Shown here in pieces: positions 10,118 to 21,593 of a DNA stretch of 64,000 nt. Each line of letters starts with the position of its first letter. Within the stretch, counting starts at the first letter, position 1. A program made the translations under genes and the position numbers. Below the pieces are notes generated by a model. That model worked only from the letters and a program-made list of their open reading frames with translations, had not been told where the DNA came from and ran no database searches. Source of the DNA: Cryptomeria japonica (Eukaryota > Streptophyta > Pinopsida > Cupressales > Cupressaceae); NCBI RefSeq assembly GCF_030272615.1, contig NC_081412.1, positions 690,128,083 through 690,192,082 of the forward strand, read 5' to 3'.

Positions 10118-11331
10118 ATGTAATTTTTATGCACACCCTATCTTTAACATTGTTATCAAAGGGGGAGAGATGAGGTGAAAACTGTACAGTGTACAAACTG
10201 ATTGTATGTATGGAGTGTACAGTCCGGTGTATTGCAGATTCATGGATCGATGATCTAAGGGGGAGCCTTAGAATTCTTTTATTCTTTCATCTGGTTGTAC
10301 AGGTTTCAACACTTAGCCATTTTTCATGGGTGTTACCATCAATGCCAAAGGGGGAGATTGCTGGCAATTGACACCCATCCAGTGATTTTAGGTGACTTCT
10401 AGTGGTTGATTATTTGTTTAGGGTTGTCATTGATGGAAACTCTTCTTGGTTGTTTGATCCAGTAGTCGTGATCTAACTTATCTAAAAGATGGAGATAACT
10501 GGTAGATAGTTAACCAGTAAAACAACCTATTTCAATAATGTTTTGATCCAGAATGATCTCTAGTGATTATGGTGTTTTTGGCAATTATGTTTTTGCAATC
10601 TCAATGATATGGAAGACCTTTAGGAAGTGTGTGGTTATAATCTTTTTCTCTAGTGCTATGTTTTGTTCGAGATTGAAGCCAACTTGAAGGAGATTGTTTT
10701 TGTGGTAAGACCAAATATATAAGATCATTTTGGCAATTGATTTTTGGTGTGTTATGTATGTGGTGATCTATTTTGGTGCGACTGAGCGTAGTTTCATGTG
10801 CGCATTTTGCTTTCAGACCAAGCAATAGCTGACTAAGAATGAGACTAAGTATTTAGAAGAACATAGATAGTTAGAGACTTAGAACCTAACCAGAACTCAT
10901 CTTTGCATAGTCAGATGTTGATTAAGAGTTAATTTCATTGTATTTACACATTGTAAACAAATTGTAAGTCAGTGAGACTTCCTTGAGGGTTGTAGCCCTC
11001 TGGGAAACTTAATTTGAGTAGTGAGCTCTAGACAGTGAGCCTGAATGCAAGTACATTCCCATCTATGTGATATTTATGTACTCCTGGCCATAATATATGA
11101 ATATTGTGGGTTCCAGTCCCACCGTGGTTTTTCCCTTTCCAGGTTTCCATGTAAAAATTATGTTGTTGTGGATTTGTGTATTTATGGTTGTATGTTTATG
11201 TTCTTATCTATTATGCATTGTTAACTAGTGGATAAAGAATAATTTTGTGGCTTCAATTTACGGTAAATCACTGATTCACCCCCCCCCCCCCCCCCCCCTC
11301 TCAGTGATCTCTAATTCTAATAGCTATAGCA
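10118..11331 (+). mobile_element. copia-type remnant B: 3' noncoding tract and 3' LTR only
   Basis: From 10118 to 10358 there are three GGGGGAG motifs and the phrase CCATCAATGCCAAAGGGGGA seen before the 3' LTRs of A, C and E. An LTR follows at 10359. No gag, pol or 5' LTR is present. The remnant joins A's broken 3' LTR, so a deletion removed the B body and the end of A's LTR. The 3' noncoding part resembles that of pol-less element C (CATTGTT, then AAAGGGGGAG), and the LTR start TGCTGGCAATTGACAC resembles that of E. Confidence 0.75.
10359..11331 (+). repeat. 3' LTR of remnant B
   Basis: Starts TGCTGG and ends ATAGCA. It contains CCCACCGTGGTTTTTCCC and a 20-base run of C (11279-11298) in the position where the other LTRs have GATTCACCCCC. 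The end is inferred from the TGCT/AGCA pair. Confidence 0.7.
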
Positions 11332-13490
11332 AAAAGTTCAACTTTTAATAGCCGACACTGAATTATGATTATTGCCAATTAGTATCCTACTTAAATATCA
11401 AGACTATTTTATTGTATAAAAGAACTACCCTGTACAAAGAATAAGGTTATTCTTAAGCTATTGAATTTAGTTGAAGTAAGTACAATGATAGTCAAATAGA
11501 GTATTCTAACTCTCATGAGTATTATGGGTTTCATGATTGTGTTTTATGGGATTTTAAATTAAATTGGTTGTTTGAATAATATATAAATTCGTATGAGATA
11601 AAAAATTTCTATAAACATGTTAAATTTCACCACTATCATTTATACATCCTATGTGGATGGGTTTTGAATTTAGTGTCATGGGTAAATAATATTTTCTAAT
11701 GCATCAAGGTAAGCTTAATTGGTTGAGATAGTCAAATAAAACCGTATATGAATTTGGTGCAAAGGGTAGGAGGATCTTACCCAAACACCTAAGGAATCTT
11801 ACCCACACCCACACAAATCACTCCTCAAGACCTCTCATTGGTTAAACACATCACCTTTGATCCCCTACTCTCCACATATTAGAATAACACCCCCAACACA
11901 CTGTCTCACTATTTTAGGACAGTCAAAAGCATAAATGACAATATTTGTTGACCAAACAACTCATAAAACTCTCTCCCTTTGGTTTCAAAAATTCCCAATT
12001 TACTCAAGACACTCACACATCCCCTTAGGCTCTATCCATTTCCATACATACTCCACTGAACCATTAAACACAACTTTGAAACTAAATAAACAAAATATAC
12101 CTCCTTGCTGTCCTTCTTGATAGACCTGTACTCAGAGATCTATAACTTTTGAAAAAAACATTATTTACTCAATCTCTTTGGTGAGATTCTTCCACACTTA
12201 AGCCTCAACAACATATCCAAAATTTAATAATATCCAACGGTTCAGTGATGAGATATTCCCTCACATCAGGATTGTTGCAGTCACACCCCAAATCTGACTA
12301 TTTTTTCAGTCTGAAACCTTCATGAAGCATGTGCCAAATCCATCACGGAACCCTAAAAACACCATGGATAGGTAAAATAAATCCTTACCTTCATCCCTGA
12401 CCAAAATGGGGTTTGGAAAAATATCTAAACAAAAATTATTACATTTATGAGGTCACTGGATGCCCTAGTAAGGGTTTTGACAATTTTGAAACAAATGTCA
12501 ATATCTTCCACAAATGATAATGAAATTGCACCAAATAAAAACCAAAGTACTCTTATTTAATTTCAATTTCATCTTCGTAAGATAAATTAATCAAATAAAT
12601 TCATCTCAATTTTCAAATGAACAAATTTCAGTCTGCCATACGTTGAAAACTCAGAAAATACAATTTTATTGTTCCACTTCTCAACTCTCGACCTCCACAT
12701 CCAATATCTCTCTCAAAATGGATTAATTAAATCATTTTATAGTTCTCCAAGCCTTCTAAGACTTAAATTTAACTAATAACCACCTATAACTACCCTTTTT
12801 TGCATTTTTGCAACATTTTGCAACAAAAGTTGCTCAAAAGTTGTCAAGATCGACAATTTCATTTGTGAACTTGACAATTTGAAATCTAATCACCCCAAAC
12901 CACTCAAATAGTCATTAAATGACCTTTTAAACATTATTACATCATTTATTCATCATATTTATCTATTCTACCCTCAAAACCCAATTTTAGCCTTTTTAGG
13001 CCTATTTTGCCAATTTTACATCTTTTCATCTTTTCACTACATTTCAATACATTGATTGGCACTAATGGCCCATTTACATTTAAAAATGACCTCATAGGTC
13101 TCATTAGCTTCCTCCAATTCCCTATATCATCATATGACCCCTTGAACTCACTGTGCTCAGGGTGCTCCTGCACCAGAATTTGCATTAAGATATATTTATC
13201 ACATGTGGTGATCATGATTACAATAGCATAACTTGATGTTTATGCATCCATTTTGGCATAGTGTCCAAATCTAATGATAATTATGGTGGGTACAAAAAAA
13301 ATAAAATTAGACTTAGGTAATCAATCTAACCTTTCTATCAAGGGGATGACATATGGGATATTTTGGTATTTTCATGTTGACTTAGGAATAAAATAGTGGA
13401 GAGATTAGATTTGAGATATCAACATCCCTGCATGTAAATGCCATTATATAGGTTTTTTAAATTGGAAATAGGGTTGAATTTCTATGCACA
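11332..13490. other. unassigned spacer
   Basis: About 2.2 kb with no credible coding frame, no LTR ends and no recognisable element. The longest frames (around 11935-12120 and 12946-13231) are short and low in complexity. It may be old host intergenic DNA or a decayed LTR. Confidence 0.5.
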
Positions 13491-13717
13491 TTTTTTTTGA
13501 TATTGAAAGAAACAAAATAAGGGTGTTGACCCAAAATACAATAGCCCAATGGGCATAAAGTCAACTAGATAACCAGAAGCAACATATTAACAACACATTA
13601 ATTACAAACTATGAAAATCAAAACTATCTATAACGATGCTACCACAAAAAAATAATAAGTTGTCAGGCAAAAAGAAAAACCTGTCAAGCAAACAACCCAA
13701 ACCCAGATCAAGGAGGG
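13491..13717 (-). mobile_element. 3' end of a plant L1 LINE (poly-A side)
   Basis: On the minus strand it runs GGGCTATTGTATTTTGGG, then TTTGTTTCTTTCAATATC, and ends in eight A (the T run at 13491-13498). This is the look of a plant L1 3' end with its poly-A tail. It pairs with the LINE ORF1 at 21594-22724 on the other side of element C, in the same orientation. Confidence 0.65.
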
Positions 13718-13722
13718 GTAGA
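13718..13722. repeat. target site duplication of element C, left copy
   Basis: GTAGA directly before the LTR start at 13723, repeated exactly at 21589-21593 after the 3' LTR. Confidence 0.85.
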
Positions 13723-14952
13723 TGTTGGCATTTGATCATTTGATCTTAACCGGTAATTGTTTGTTTGCTTGATGCAACCAGTACATGTTTGATTAGATTG
13801 TTGTATGATGACTATGTTGTATGTTGTCATTGATGGCAACTATGTTTTTACAATCATCTAAGTCCTATAGGTCAACCAGTAAGCTGAGACAATTTTATCA
13901 GAATTGGTATTTAGGACTTTAACAGGTAAAAGACAGACATAGTTATATTCCGACAACTAGTAAATGAACTCTATGAAGAATGGGGGGATGTGGTTTGACA
14001 ACAACAATGAAGGATGGTAGATGAAGTTATGTTTGTGACCGCATGTGTTGATTCAATCGGATGAATGATATTTAATTGATAGAGGAGGTATTCTAACTGA
14101 GACATAATCAGTAGTGATGAAAATCACTCAGATCGGTAAAACAACACAAAATTGGGTTTGTTATGTTAGTGGCTAACATAACTAAAGTGTACAATGCAAG
14201 ATTGTTTAGATGCATTGAACCTAGGGAATTCTAACAAGGTTCTAGCTGACCTAATGATGATTTAATTGTGTGATGAGGTATGAAAGGATATATGTGTATG
14301 AGCTTGAAAGTGTGAAAGATCATTAGCGAATTTTGTATTTCTGATAGTGCGATGATCAGAGGAGTTGAGAGATGAAGTTTATGTGATGTTGTAATGTTCT
14401 GAAGCAGATCTTATCAAACACTGAAGGTTTTATACTAAGATCATTTGTACTTGTTGTCTCCCTAACAGTTGCAGAGAGAAAATCCTCTCACAAGGTCACT
14501 CCTAACAGGGTGCAGTAAGATCCTAATAGTTTTGATCATTAAATCCTCTAACTAGGTGACACATTAACTTGTGTTTGTAAATCCTGGTAACTTGGGTAGC
14601 TCCTAAAAGAGCTGGTCCTCACATGCCTTTTTGTAAAGCTCTTAACCGGGCTTGGACACTCCTAACAAGGTGTGCCCCTAACTGGGTGTTGTCTACCTTA
14701 ATCGGTCAGATCTCTATACTACAGATAGTGGATCTTGTGGGTACTAACTCCCACCATGGTTTTTCCCATTTGGGTTTTCCACATATAAACTCTTGTGTCA
14801 TTTGGCTTATTCTTTATGTGGTTGTTGCATATTTGGTGTTATTTCTTATATACCTATTAATTTTTAAGTTGGTGAAATTGAGAATTAGATTTGTATTGTG
14901 TTTACTTGCACTGATTCACGCCCCCCCCCCTCAGTACCTTATAAGTTCATCA
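13723..14952 (+). repeat. 5' LTR of element C
   Basis: TGTTGGCATTTGATC to TTCATCA, directly followed by the PBS. It carries CCCACCATGGTTTTTCCC near 14750 and a C tract near 14920. It matches 20384-21588. Confidence 0.92.
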
Positions 14953-14954
14953 AT

Positions 14955-14966
14955 TGGTATCAGAGC
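14955..14966 (+). other. tRNA-iMet primer-binding site of element C
   Basis: TGGTATCAGAGC two bases after the 5' LTR. Confidence 0.92.
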
Positions 14967-15020
14967 CTAACTTCCTTAAGGCTTAACCTCTTGGAAGGGA
15001 TCTCTAATCCTAAGGAAAAT

Positions 15021-16274
15021 ATGGGTGAAGGAATGAGTTACCGAGAGATGGCTAAGGAACTTGTAGAAAAAAAGGAAGAGTTAGAAACCCTAAGAGGTAA
15101 GTATAAGACATCACTAGCTAAAAGGAAGGAACTGACCAAGTAATTGTTGGAGATCAATGAAAGTATCTCTTCTGATGAAGAAAATATAGATGCATTGGTT
15201 GAGGAAGTGGAGAAACTAAATGGTGAGAAAATTAACCTAAGGAGAGAGCTTGAAGCCCTTACAATCCATATGAGTCAAGAACTTAAAGCTAGGAAGGCCG
15301 CTGGAGACAAGATCAAAGAGAAACAACATGAAATATTTAAGATAAAATATGAGAATAGCACTCTTTATGAAGGCTAGCATGAGGAGAAAGAAGAGAAAGA
15401 AGAAATCAAAGTAGATCTTGATATGAAAATGTCTCTTAGAGATACTCTTGTGAAGAAAAATGAAGATCTTACCAAAGAGCTTACAGAAGCTAATGAGAAG
15501 CTTGCAAAATTCAGCAAGAGTTCTACCATGCTGGATGAATAGATCCAATCTCAGAGGATGAAAGGTGATACATTTGGGTTAGGATACAATACCTTTAAGA
15601 AGGAAGAACCTTCCAGTACCAAGAGAAACATGCATGAAGGTAAACAAACTCCTAAGGCTCAGAAGCCTACCGATAAGAAAGCTTACAAACCTATTTTTCT
15701 TAATTATCATAAACCAAGACATACTACTAATGTTTGTAGAAGCAGATCTGATGCTAATACTATTTATAGACCTAACACTAGATATGTGCCTAGATCTATT
15801 GAATGCAAGTATGGAGCTAATTATCCAATATCTCATATGAATCCAAGACCTATTGGTGATTGGAGAAGGAATTTCAATAACCAGAGAAGCACTAATTGGC
15901 AAAGACCCTATGTTAACTAGTCTAGTCCTTATGAGATGGATAAAATAATTAATGTGATTTGTACGATATGCAACAACTTTGGACATGTGGCAATGAGCTG
16001 TCAAAGAAGGATAGGTAGAGGCAATGCATGACCATGGAAAGCATCTAGAATGACATGTTATCATTGTAACAAACCAGGACACATTGCTAAGTTTTGCAGA
16101 ACACAAAAGAACCAACCAGTGAATCATCCTGCAAACCGGAAAGGAAAATAGAAAGTTGATATTGAAGAAACCAGAGTTGAGATGAATAGAACCTGGAAGA
16201 AGAAGAGTGATGATAAACCATCTAAGGAATCAAATTCTTCACCTAGTGTGGAGAATCCATCACTGACAAACTAA
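15021..16274 (+). pseudogene. ORF1 of element C: gag-like coiled coil and zinc knuckles
   Basis: Starts at ATG 15021, 55 bases after the PBS (MGEGMSYREMAKELVEKKEE), and stays in one frame to TAA at 16272-16274, with six internal stops. Residues 1-170 are heptad-rich and charged, a coiled coil. Next comes LDE then IQSQRMKGDTFGLGY, the short motif that lies between coiled coil and knuckles in SIRE-type plant gag. C-terminal knuckles CTICNNFGHVAMSC and CYHCNKPGHIAKFC follow. A degenerate first knuckle (N.HKPRHTTNVC) lies before them. The DUF4219/UBN2 core seen in copia A, D and G is absent. The likely role is RNA binding and particle assembly, by analogy. 16275-16729 after it holds no frame. Confidence 0.78.
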
Positions 16275-16729
16275 GTTGTTTGTACAACTTGGGGTGAGCT
16301 TATTGCCAAATCTTGAGATGAACCCCTGGATGAAGCACTGTAACTTAAATCTAAATATTCTGATGCATTTTGATGTTTATAAGTCTTTTTGAATCATAAC
16401 CGGTAAATATCATTGAGTTTTTGCAACCGATAATATGCTTAAGAATGTTTTAAGGCATTTTAAGGTTTTGTCGGTTAAAACATTTAATGTAGTAGTTTGA
16501 AAGAAAATAAAAGGAACATTTTGAATTTCATTTGTCATATTGCGATCTTGAGTGCATTTGGTGAGAAAACAGAGTAGAGGAAAGTTTGTGATTGCAGCAT
16601 ATAGTGTGTCTAGCAGATATCTGAGGTGATCGGAAGTGTATTGTGAATCGGTGAATGATGTTGAAGGTTTTGACGATGTGAAACCATAGTTCAAAAGAAG
16701 GAAAGTTATTTATCAGTGAATCCTACTCT

Positions 16730-19700
16730 TTGCTTCAAATTTTTGCATATTATAGTATGGATACTCCGCATCTAGTTGATGTGATCGAGAGGGTGCGACT
16801 GGAGTTTAAACGACATCCTTACAAATTAGAAGAAATAGACCCTATTAGTGCCCTATCTAGTGTATCGTATGGAGTTTGCATGTCAAGGATGTTAGATCTT
16901 TTTATCATTGCAAACTGGAGGATATGGCTGTTTCAGTTATCTATGAACAATATATATCACTGTATAATAACAAGGGCATATCGAAAGAACAATTTAAAAG
17001 TGTCACTGAGAAAGGGTTACGTCATGTAGTTAACTTCATTGATGATTTTAATAATGAGTTAGTTAGATTTATTTTCAGTCGCGTTCATGATCAGTTTATG
17101 TGGTTGGATCGACCGCATAAAATAAGTAAGGAGGTCATTCATGCAGTAATTGGATTCTTCTCAACCAATGAAGTACCCTTAATTAGGTTAGTACCTAGGA
17201 ATGATGTTGAGAAGCTGACAATAAATAACATCAATCATCTAGATGTGAAATATGCCTCCATGGTGATTGGATACAAGATTTACTATTCTAGCATAATGAA
17301 TAGTATACCGGTAGAAACTATTCATACTGCCTACTAGATGGTAAAGGAGAATGTTGACTATGATTTGGTAAAGGCACTAAGAAGTCAACTGATGGTGAAT
17401 CTAGAAGTTGTGAAGAAAGATAAGAAGCTAAGATTCAAATTTGGACAATTGATTTTGGGAATGTTCTTCTATTTCCAAAACCATTTCCCCAATATTGGAG
17501 ATGTTTAGTGGATTGAAGGTACCCCTGCACTACTACAGATGAAGAACAACATTAGGATACTGAAGGATAAGTTTAATAATATTTCATGGGGTTACTTCAA
17601 GGAATTTCAAAAGAAAATGCATGCTAGAGAGTGTATATCGATAGAATTAGTCAACTAGTATAAGAAGACAATTTGTTTTATGGTGGATATCGACACCTGT
17701 ATGATGGAAAAAGTTTTTCCTAGAACCACATGGGTATTACCTATGGGATATGAGGTAGACAAGGATCTACTCATTGCTTATGCTAACCATCTGTTAGAGA
17801 AACCGACAGATATCACTGTAGAGAGATTTGGGACTTACAAAGAAAATCTACTTCAAGTCCATTTTGAGTTGCAGAGACTGGTGATAGCCAAGAAGGTAAG
17901 GAAGGAGGTTGAAGCATTTGTTGAGCAGGCAGGTTTCACAAAAGAGCAGATAGTAGTAGCAAGGGCTAAGTATGCAATAGAGCAAGGTGAAGCATAAAGT
18001 GCACCTATTGGTACCCCTACTAGTTCCTCTAGCGGTAAGACGATCTGCAAAAGCCAAAGAAGCAGAGAAGAAGATTGAAGAAGACAAACTGGCTGAATCA
18101 CAAAGAGGGAAACCATCTAAAATTTAGTTTTGGAAGAAGTAGAAAGCTATTGATCCACCTATTGAACTAGTACAAACTAGAAAGAGGAAGAAGTAGCAAG
18201 CCCACAAATCGACAAATGATGAGGAGGCTACTGAATCAGAGGAGGATAAAAGAGCACTTAGAGAAAGTGTTAATAAGCCTAAGGAAATCGGTAAGGGCAA
18301 GTCACCCAAGAAACCATTTACATTAGAAGATTCTTTCAATAGAATGGTTCAAATAATCAAGGATTATAGGATATACAAAGGTTTGAATACACTATTTGTT
18401 CATTTATCTGAAAGTCAACAAAGGGAGATTGAAGATGTAGTCATCTCCAGTATGAATAAATATAGCAGAGCCCTTATTGAGTTGCAAGGGGAGATTCCCA
18501 ATTCTTTGTATAATCTTATTGATGCAAGGTGGTAGGCTGCCATTAGCCAAGACAAAGAATTCATTGATTATATCTTCAAGCACCTGCAACTGGAAGCAAG
18601 TGAAGAAGAAATTGAACAAATAAAGGTTAATGCAAAGGCATCATTCAGATCCAAGAAGAGATTAACAAGAATGTTAATAGGAGAGACCAAATCAGCCTAG
18701 AAGGAGACTGAGATTTTGATTAAGAAGGCTTTAGGTCTCATCCTAGATGAAGATGAAGAAAAAGATGAACAAGTTAAGGAGGATAGTTATCAAAAGCCAA
18801 AGTCAGAAGAACTTCCTAAGGGGGTAAAAGTTAGAAGAACTTCCTAAGGGGGTATATGCAAGATGATCCTATTGATAATGAACCGGTAGATATACTAGAT
18901 GATGATACTGGTGATGTTGATAATGTTGCTAACACTGCTGACAATATAGATGTACCTGATGTTGATATTCAAATGTTTAAACAACATGAGAAACAATAGG
19001 AACTAGTGGAGATTCAAACTGAAGAAAAGAGCTCTAATGAGCCACCAATGAACACACAAACTACTGATAGTCAAATTCCATCGGTAAGTATAAAATTTGA
19101 TGATAGTCAAAAGGAAAAGACTGATGAGGGAGTACCAGTGAATGAACAAAATGTGGAGACACAACCACCATTGGTTAAGGACACCACATAAGGAGATAAG
19201 TTAGAAGTAGACAAGACCGAGAAGGAGAAAATAGAGAAAGAAAAGGTAGAGAAAAAGGAGTCAAAGGAGAAGAAAATAATTGATGATGATGATTATGACT
19301 TGGTAAGCATTGAAGGACCTATTGATATGGACAATCTAAGTTCTTCTCAATTAATGGAGATTGCAACAACAATGAAATCTAGAGCTCAAAAGAAGAGAAT
19401 GAAGGAATAATAGAGAGAGGTAGAGACAATCAAGCTAGTAGTTGATATTTTGTCTAGTCTACTACCAGAGACTAATACTGAAAGTTTTTTCACTCCCATT
19501 GACAAACTTGGACAGTTGGTTACCAATGTTGGAGATCAACTCAAAGATTTTGAAGATGTAGCATACATATCAGTTGAAAAGGACTACAATAAGAAAATGA
19601 CATAACTCCTGATGTATGAGATAGATAAAGGTAAGATAGCATTAATGAAGACCTGTTGAAGAAAGCACTAGAAATTGGAGGAAAGATTTTGGCTACTATT

Positions 19701-20122
19701 TCTAAGTTTTCACTATTTTGTGCTGACTTGAAGGAGAAAAGTGAAGATGCTGAGAAAGAAATTGAAATCTTGAGTGAGACATTTAGGCCACAAAATGACT
19801 CATCTATTTTTTTTGGTAGATTAGTTGTAGACTTACATCACAAACTTGAGATGTATGAACATGAGAAGGTAAAATGGGTTAGATCACTGAAGGAGCTCCA
19901 AACTCAACTGATTCCTAAAGTTGAAATTTTATAGTGAGCATATATGGAGTCAAAAGATATTTTGGCTACACCTGAGATGAGCACAGTTGATGCAATGGAG
20001 GAATTATCCTGGCAAATAAAGACACATGTTGAGATTACCGATACACTGTTAGAGACATGGGATAATGATCTCAAATAGTTGAAGTTTCATTTTAGTGACA
20101 CTTTTTCTAAAATTACTTTGTA
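16730..20122 (+). pseudogene. ORF2 of element C: conserved unknown protein in place of pol
   Basis: Protein-like sequence of about 1100 codons, with several frameshifts and stops. Segments in order: KLEEIDPISALSSVSYGVC; a frame change near 16876; VKDVRSFYHCKLEDMA; IFSRVHDQFMWLDRPHKIS then KEVIHAVIG; YASMVIGYKIYYSSIM; KFGQLILGMFFYFQNHFP; FKEFQKKMHAREC; ICFMVDIDTCMMEKVFP; WVLPMGYEVDKDLLIAYA. A Lys/Glu-rich middle follows, then an IPNSLYNLIDARW block near 18500 and a coiled-coil C-terminus near 19656-19934. Elements E and F carry homologous segments in the same order. I recognise no enzyme motif. The position between gag and the 3' LTR, and the general style, recall the env-like ORFs of Sirevirus and the putative plant transposon protein family (Pfam Transposase_32), but that link is inference. 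Confidence 0.75.
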
Positions 20123-20383
20123 AAAACTTTATGAATTATATTTATATATGCTCTGATGTAAATTTTTATGTAAAATGTATATATCTTTCATGTATTGTGC
20201 TTCTTTATTTGACATTGTTGTTAAAGGGGGAGTAATAGTCAAGAGTTAGTCAAAATTTTGTATGCAATGTAACGAGGGAGTAATAGGAGTAATTGCTAAG
20301 GGGGAGTATAGTCAATTTTTGTATTGCAAACATAGTTGACAAAATTTTTCCTAAGTGTTGCCATCAATGCCAAAGGGGAAGAT
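20123..20383 (+). promoter_or_regulatory. 3' noncoding tract with polypurine motifs of element C
   Basis: Contains AAAGGGGGAGTAATAG, TAAGGGGGAGTATAG and, touching the 3' LTR, CCAAAGGGGAAGAT. Same layout as in A, B and E. Confidence 0.7.
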
Positions 20384-21588
20384 TGTTGGCATTTGATCAT
20401 TTGATCTTAATTGGTAATTGTTTGTTTGCTTGATGCAACTGGTACATGTTTGATTAGATTGTTGTATGATGACAACTATGTTTTTATAGTCATGTATGTC
20501 CTATAGGTCGACTGACAAGGCTTAACTGGTAAGATGAGATAGTTTTATCAGAGTCAATATTTAGGATTTTAACTAGTAAAAGACAGTCAGAGTTATATTC
20601 CGACAACTGGTATAGGAAATGGGTGATGTGGTTTGACAACAACAATGAAGGATGGTAGATGAAGTTATGTTCATGACCACACATGCTGATTCAGTTAGAT
20701 GAACAAGATTTGATTGACAGAGCAGGTATTTTGACTGAGACATAACTGGTAGTGATGAAAATCACTCAGATCGGTAAAATGACACAAAATTGGGTTTGTT
20801 ATGTCAGTGGCCGACATAACTAAAGTGTATAATGTAAGATTGTCTAGATGCATTGAACCTAGGGAATTGTAACAAGGTTCTAGCCAACCTAATGATGATT
20901 TTAATTATGTGATGAGGTATGAAAGGATATATATGTATGAGCTTGAAAGTGTGAAAGATCATTAGTGAATTTTGTATTTCTGACAATGCGATGATCAGAG
21001 GAGTTGAGAGATGAAGTTTATGTGATGTTGTAATGTTCTGAAGCAGATCTTATCAGACACTGAAGGTTTTATACTGAGATCATTCGTACTTGTTGTCTCC
21101 CTAACAGTTGTAACAAGAAAATCCTCTCACAAGGTCACTCCTAACAAAGTGCGGTAAGATCCTAATAGTTTTGATCATTAAATCCTCTAACTAGGTGACA
21201 CATTAACTTGTGTTTGCAAATCCCAGTAACTTGGGTAGCTCCTAATAGGGCTGGTCTTCACAAGCCTTTTTGTAAAGCTCTTAACTAGGATTAGACACTC
21301 CTAACAAGGTGTTCCCCTAACTGGGTGTTGTAGACCTTAATCGGTCAGATCTCTGTACTGCAGATAATGGATCTTGCGGGTACTAACTCCCACCATGGTT
21401 TTTCCCATTTGGGTTCTCCACGTATAAACTCTTATGTCATGTGGTTTATGCTTTATGTGGTGATTGCATACTTGGTGTTATTTCTTATATGCCTATTGAG
21501 TTTTAAGTTGGTGAAATTGAGAATCAGATTTGTATTGTTTTTACTTGCACTGATTCACCCCCCCTCATAGTGCCTTATAAGTTCATTA
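20384..21588 (+). repeat. 3' LTR of element C
   Basis: TGTTGGCATTTGATC to TTCATTA, where the 5' copy ends TTCATCA. It is collinear with 13723-14952, with scattered substitutions and small gaps. Confidence 0.92.
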
Positions 21589-21593
21589 GTAGA
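21589..21593. repeat. target site duplication of element C, right copy
   Basis: GTAGA, identical to 13718-13722. Confidence 0.85.

Larger units (their letters stand above)
13723..21588 (+). mobile_element. complete pol-less copia-type element C (gag-like ORF1 plus unknown ORF2)
   Basis: A 7.9-kb element with two LTRs (about 1230 and 1205 bases), exact 5-base target duplications, an initiator-Met PBS, an ORF1 with coiled coil and zinc knuckles, a long second ORF, multiple polypurine motifs and a 3' LTR. The internal 5.4 kb shows no protease, integrase, RT or RNase H motif on either strand. It is therefore non-autonomous. It sits inside a minus-strand LINE. LTR blocks such as TCCTCTCACAAGGT, CTCCTAACAGGG and CCCACCATGGTTTTTCCC are shared with autonomous copia D, which may have supplied pol. 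Confidence 0.88.

Noticed and set aside
15579-16127. 182-codon minus-strand frame
   Set aside because: Antisense shadow of C ORF1, whose plus strand carries the coiled coil and zinc knuckles.
16730-20122. Host gene captured by element C
   Set aside because: The same ORF occurs in two other element families at the same internal position, so it belongs to the elements rather than being a single capture.
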